Assembly: GCA_000507305.1 (NCBI GenBank) | Contig: DF241045.1 | Span: 1,645-65,644, forward strand | Source: Breviolum minutum Mf 1.05b.01 | Taxonomy: Eukaryota > Sar > Dinophyceae > Suessiales > Symbiodiniaceae | Reading direction: 5' to 3' | DNA: 64,000 nt | Shown here: positions 61,401-64,000 of the stretch, piece after piece | Layout of the letters: every line of letters starts with the position of its first letter | Position numbering within the stretch: position 1 is the first letter of the stretch | Notes under the pieces: model-generated | Seen by the model: only the letters and a program-made list of their open reading frames with translations | The model's database searches: none | Told to the model about the DNA's origin: nothing | Translations under genes and position numbers: made by a program

Positions 61401-64000
61401 CTCAGATTTTTCATCCCCACCCAACACCCAACCTTCGGCGGAACGAGTCGCCGGCGGTTTCGTTTCCGAGGCTTCGGAAGTCTCCTACGTACCGGGTGCC
61501 GTGGCTCACCGTGACGCCTGGAGGTGAAATCAAGCCAAAGGATTTGGAGGAGCCATTTGGGTAGCCATTTTGGATTTCCCCCCGCCCCCCTTTTTTTCAA
61601 TTTTTATATATTGTTTTGATTTATTGATGAGTCTTCAGGCCAAACAGCTTGGTTTTTTGGTTCCAGTACGTGTCTACCTAAACACTTCCGTCTCCGTTTG
61701 TCTCGCTTTGTTTGCATTTAATTTTCCAAGTTGTTTGTCTTGGTGGCTGTTGGTTTGCCCTGGTCCCATGTCTTTTTTCATTTGCGACCGTTTTGGGGAT
61801 TCTCATCTAAACAAACCTTCCAAAATTCAATACCTGTCAATACCTGTCATACCTTTTGCTGGGACTTTTCCTGGTACTGACTGGGTCATTTTGGATTGAT
61901 TTGCAGGATGTTCATATTATCACTGCCTGGGATGCCTTGCGATTTGATACACCTTTGAAGTGGGGCGTCACCGTCGTGGGTCTCAACTTCCCCAGTTGCA
62001 GAGACTGAAGCCGTCGGTCAGCCTGTGAAGATGAGCCATGTTTTCACATACCTCAAAGTACTGTCATTTTGTAGAGAAAACAAGGATGCTGAAGTAAGAA
62101 ATTATGTTCCCAAAGGCCCTTTGCCTGCCACTTGTTGAGGTTGCCATCATCGGAGCCATTGTCTTCTGGTGCAAAACGACACTTGGAGCTTAAAGATAAT
62201 GACGAGATGGTCTGGTTGCACAATTTTTTACAATTGGCTGATTGGAATATACCTAAACTTTGTTTGTTGTTTGGTGGTATTATATATATATATATAAATG
62301 ATTATTTTGTATCGAATCACATTATATTCATATTCTTTGTTGTTTGTGTTCTTGCTTGGATTGTGTGATCTCCTTTCAGCTTTGAGTGCTCAGGAAGGAG
62401 AAGGATGACTGACGTTGCCCTAGCATTTGCAGAATCCGATGTGCAGCATTTCTTTGTGCATATCGGTCACAGCATGACAATAGCTTGCTGACTCCTGCTT
62501 ACATTGAGCAAGTACAACAATCAGCTTGAAGGCTTTCAGTATACAGCAATACATACTTAATCATCGCGGATACAAGGATCGATCAGTCGATCAGTCGATC
62601 AGAACCACTGGGCTCCATCCAAATTTTAAGCTGAGACCTGCTTGGACTGTGGTCTTGCTAGGATGTGAGTGCTGGAGGACTCTGGGCGGTTGAGAAAAAA
62701 AATCTCACAGAACTGCAGAAGGTGTTCAGTGTTGCACTTTGAATTGGCTTCACACTTGCAACTTTGAGCTCTTTGCTTGATCAAGAGAGCCTATCAGCCT
62801 TCAAGTCAGTGAGAGTGTGAGGTCTTTCGACTATTTATCCAATTTAAGTCCAACCAGTTTAAAAGCGACAATAACACTAGCCACAACAATGGGTACCCAA
62901 TGGACGTTCACATTGTTTTGCATGATCTCAATCAGCCTTAATCAGCCTTTGGTCCTTGATTTTTGACAGTAGTTGCTCCTTTTATCATTTGTGTGGCGCG
63001 ATGCAGATGGTTGGCGAGAACATTTGGGATTGCGTATCCCTGCGTTTGTGGGACTTCTTGGAGGTTCGGGTCCCAAAAGCCCTTGCTGATGGCACTCGTG
63101 GTTTGGTTCATTTTCCGGGTGGTTGTGTCTTGTTTGGTGTAGTTTTAGGATGTTTTAGTTGTCACTTGATGCCGGTTTGTCCTGAAAATGATGAACATGG
63201 CAAATTTGCAACGCTCTTGGAAGACACCGTTTGCGCTTGCGGTTGCAAGGCACCAGAAGATCTCCGTGTACGCCCGGTTTGTCGCTCACTGGAGGCAAGC
63301 CTGTCAAACATTGCAGAGGAGTAAGGAGTTTGAGGTGAATGGGCCAAGAGACAGAACAGAGTATCAAGGTGCTTAAAACTCTCCGTTACTCTAGTCATGT
63401 ACATACTGTACTCGTTTTCGACACCATCTCAAAGCTGGAAACTGGCGTCCGATTTGCATTGCCTAGTGGTCAAGTCAAGCACTTGGAAAACGTCCAAATC
63501 GGAGTCCCATCTCGAGTTTAAACGGGGACGAAAATGCAAAAATCCTCCGTTTCGAGTTTGGATTTTGCGATGATGGCGCAGTTTGGATTTGTCATAAGAT
63601 ATACCAGACTACGGCAGATATATGTAAGCATGTATGCTTACATGACACATAAGACATATGAGCCACCGAAAATACATTCAATGCCCTTATCCACAAGTCA
63701 GTCTGACATCTGTTGTTGATATGGAAGTTCTAAAGTCTTTTTTCTTAGTTTTTTTGAACACAAGGCAGGGTGGTATCCCTGCAAAGATGCGAGTGCACTT
63801 GATCCTACCATGACTCAAAAACAGTCCTCTGAATGAACATTAAGGAACAGTGACGGCAAACAATAGTTTCTAGGTTCCTCTCCAAAAATGACAGCAGATT
63901 GAGATGTCAAAATCATTTCCTCCACGACTCCATGATCCAGGCTTTACCTTCATGGCTGGATAGTGAGAGGGGTGGAAGTGCTTTGCAAGTTCCGCATTTG
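58441..64000. other. Gene-poor stretch with weak exon candidates
   Basis: No recognised domains. The best exon-like frames are 60268-60591 plus (PKIERYSRFLARLSQIPAFW, then LRTPSQVVILRGLGTIDLD), 60007-60192 plus, 60636-60839 plus and 62998-63120 plus (MQMVGENIWDCVSLRLWDFL). They may belong to one plus-strand spliced gene from about 60.0 to 61.1 kb, but splice borders are unconvincing. GTAGCCATTTTGG at 61561-61573 matches the spliced-leader middle. TA microsatellite at 62281-62298. Confidence 0.3.

Overview
The window looks like nuclear DNA of a dinoflagellate, most likely of the Symbiodiniaceae type. A near-perfect relic of the dinoflagellate trans-spliced leader lies on the minus strand at 19714-19735 (one mismatch in 21 fixed positions). 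There is a Ty1/copia-type retroelement of the kind abundant in these genomes. Many short exons have GT-AG or non-canonical borders, intergenic DNA is long and gene-poor, and there is much satellite sequence. Single N characters (9864, 37760, 41961) and a 933-base N run (48193-49125) mark unresolved gaps.

Layout. 1-1110 is AT-rich, intronless and unlike the rest. It holds three small ORFs with a shared promoter 15-mer and shared hairpin/poly-T ends, and looks like a large-DNA-virus (NCLDV-type) insertion. It abuts an imperfect 34-bp-arm hairpin (1123-1262). 1300-11300 is mostly unannotatable host DNA. It contains one clear intronless gene for a type I membrane protein with a repeat stalk (5577-7007, minus), a possible protein-kinase exon (4667-4758), a perfect 38-bp palindrome (8503-8540) and a minisatellite (9655-9975).

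11301-46080 is a three-layer nest of mobile DNA. The outer layer is a TIR element with 1.2-1.6 kb inverted repeats (11301-12880 and 44856-46080) carrying a degraded superfamily-1-helicase-like gene. Its Walker A half (16912-17803) and its C-terminal half (41962-44823) are separated by the middle layer, a copia retroelement (17804-41963: 5' LTR, tRNA primer site, gag, protease, integrase, RT, RNase H and an extra third ORF). The copia insertion duplicated AAAGG and the helicase frame resumes exactly across it. Its gag is in turn split by the inner layer, a 14.4-kb insertion (19493-33911) flanked by ATGGAC on both sides, and the gag frame also resumes exactly. That inner insertion is filled by one minus-strand, intron-rich gene of perhaps 20 exons. 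I read it as a large intron-containing DNA transposon that has no family name known to me.

46081-64000 holds a 180-bp direct repeat, a GTCGCAAAAAAC satellite in opposite orientations on the two sides of the N gap, further degenerate tandem arrays, and long stretches where I recognise no gene.

Limits: exon borders are read by eye and are approximate. No search or alignment was run. Family names for the helicase-like and intron-rich genes rest on visible motifs and recalled resemblance to dinoflagellate multigene families of unknown function.
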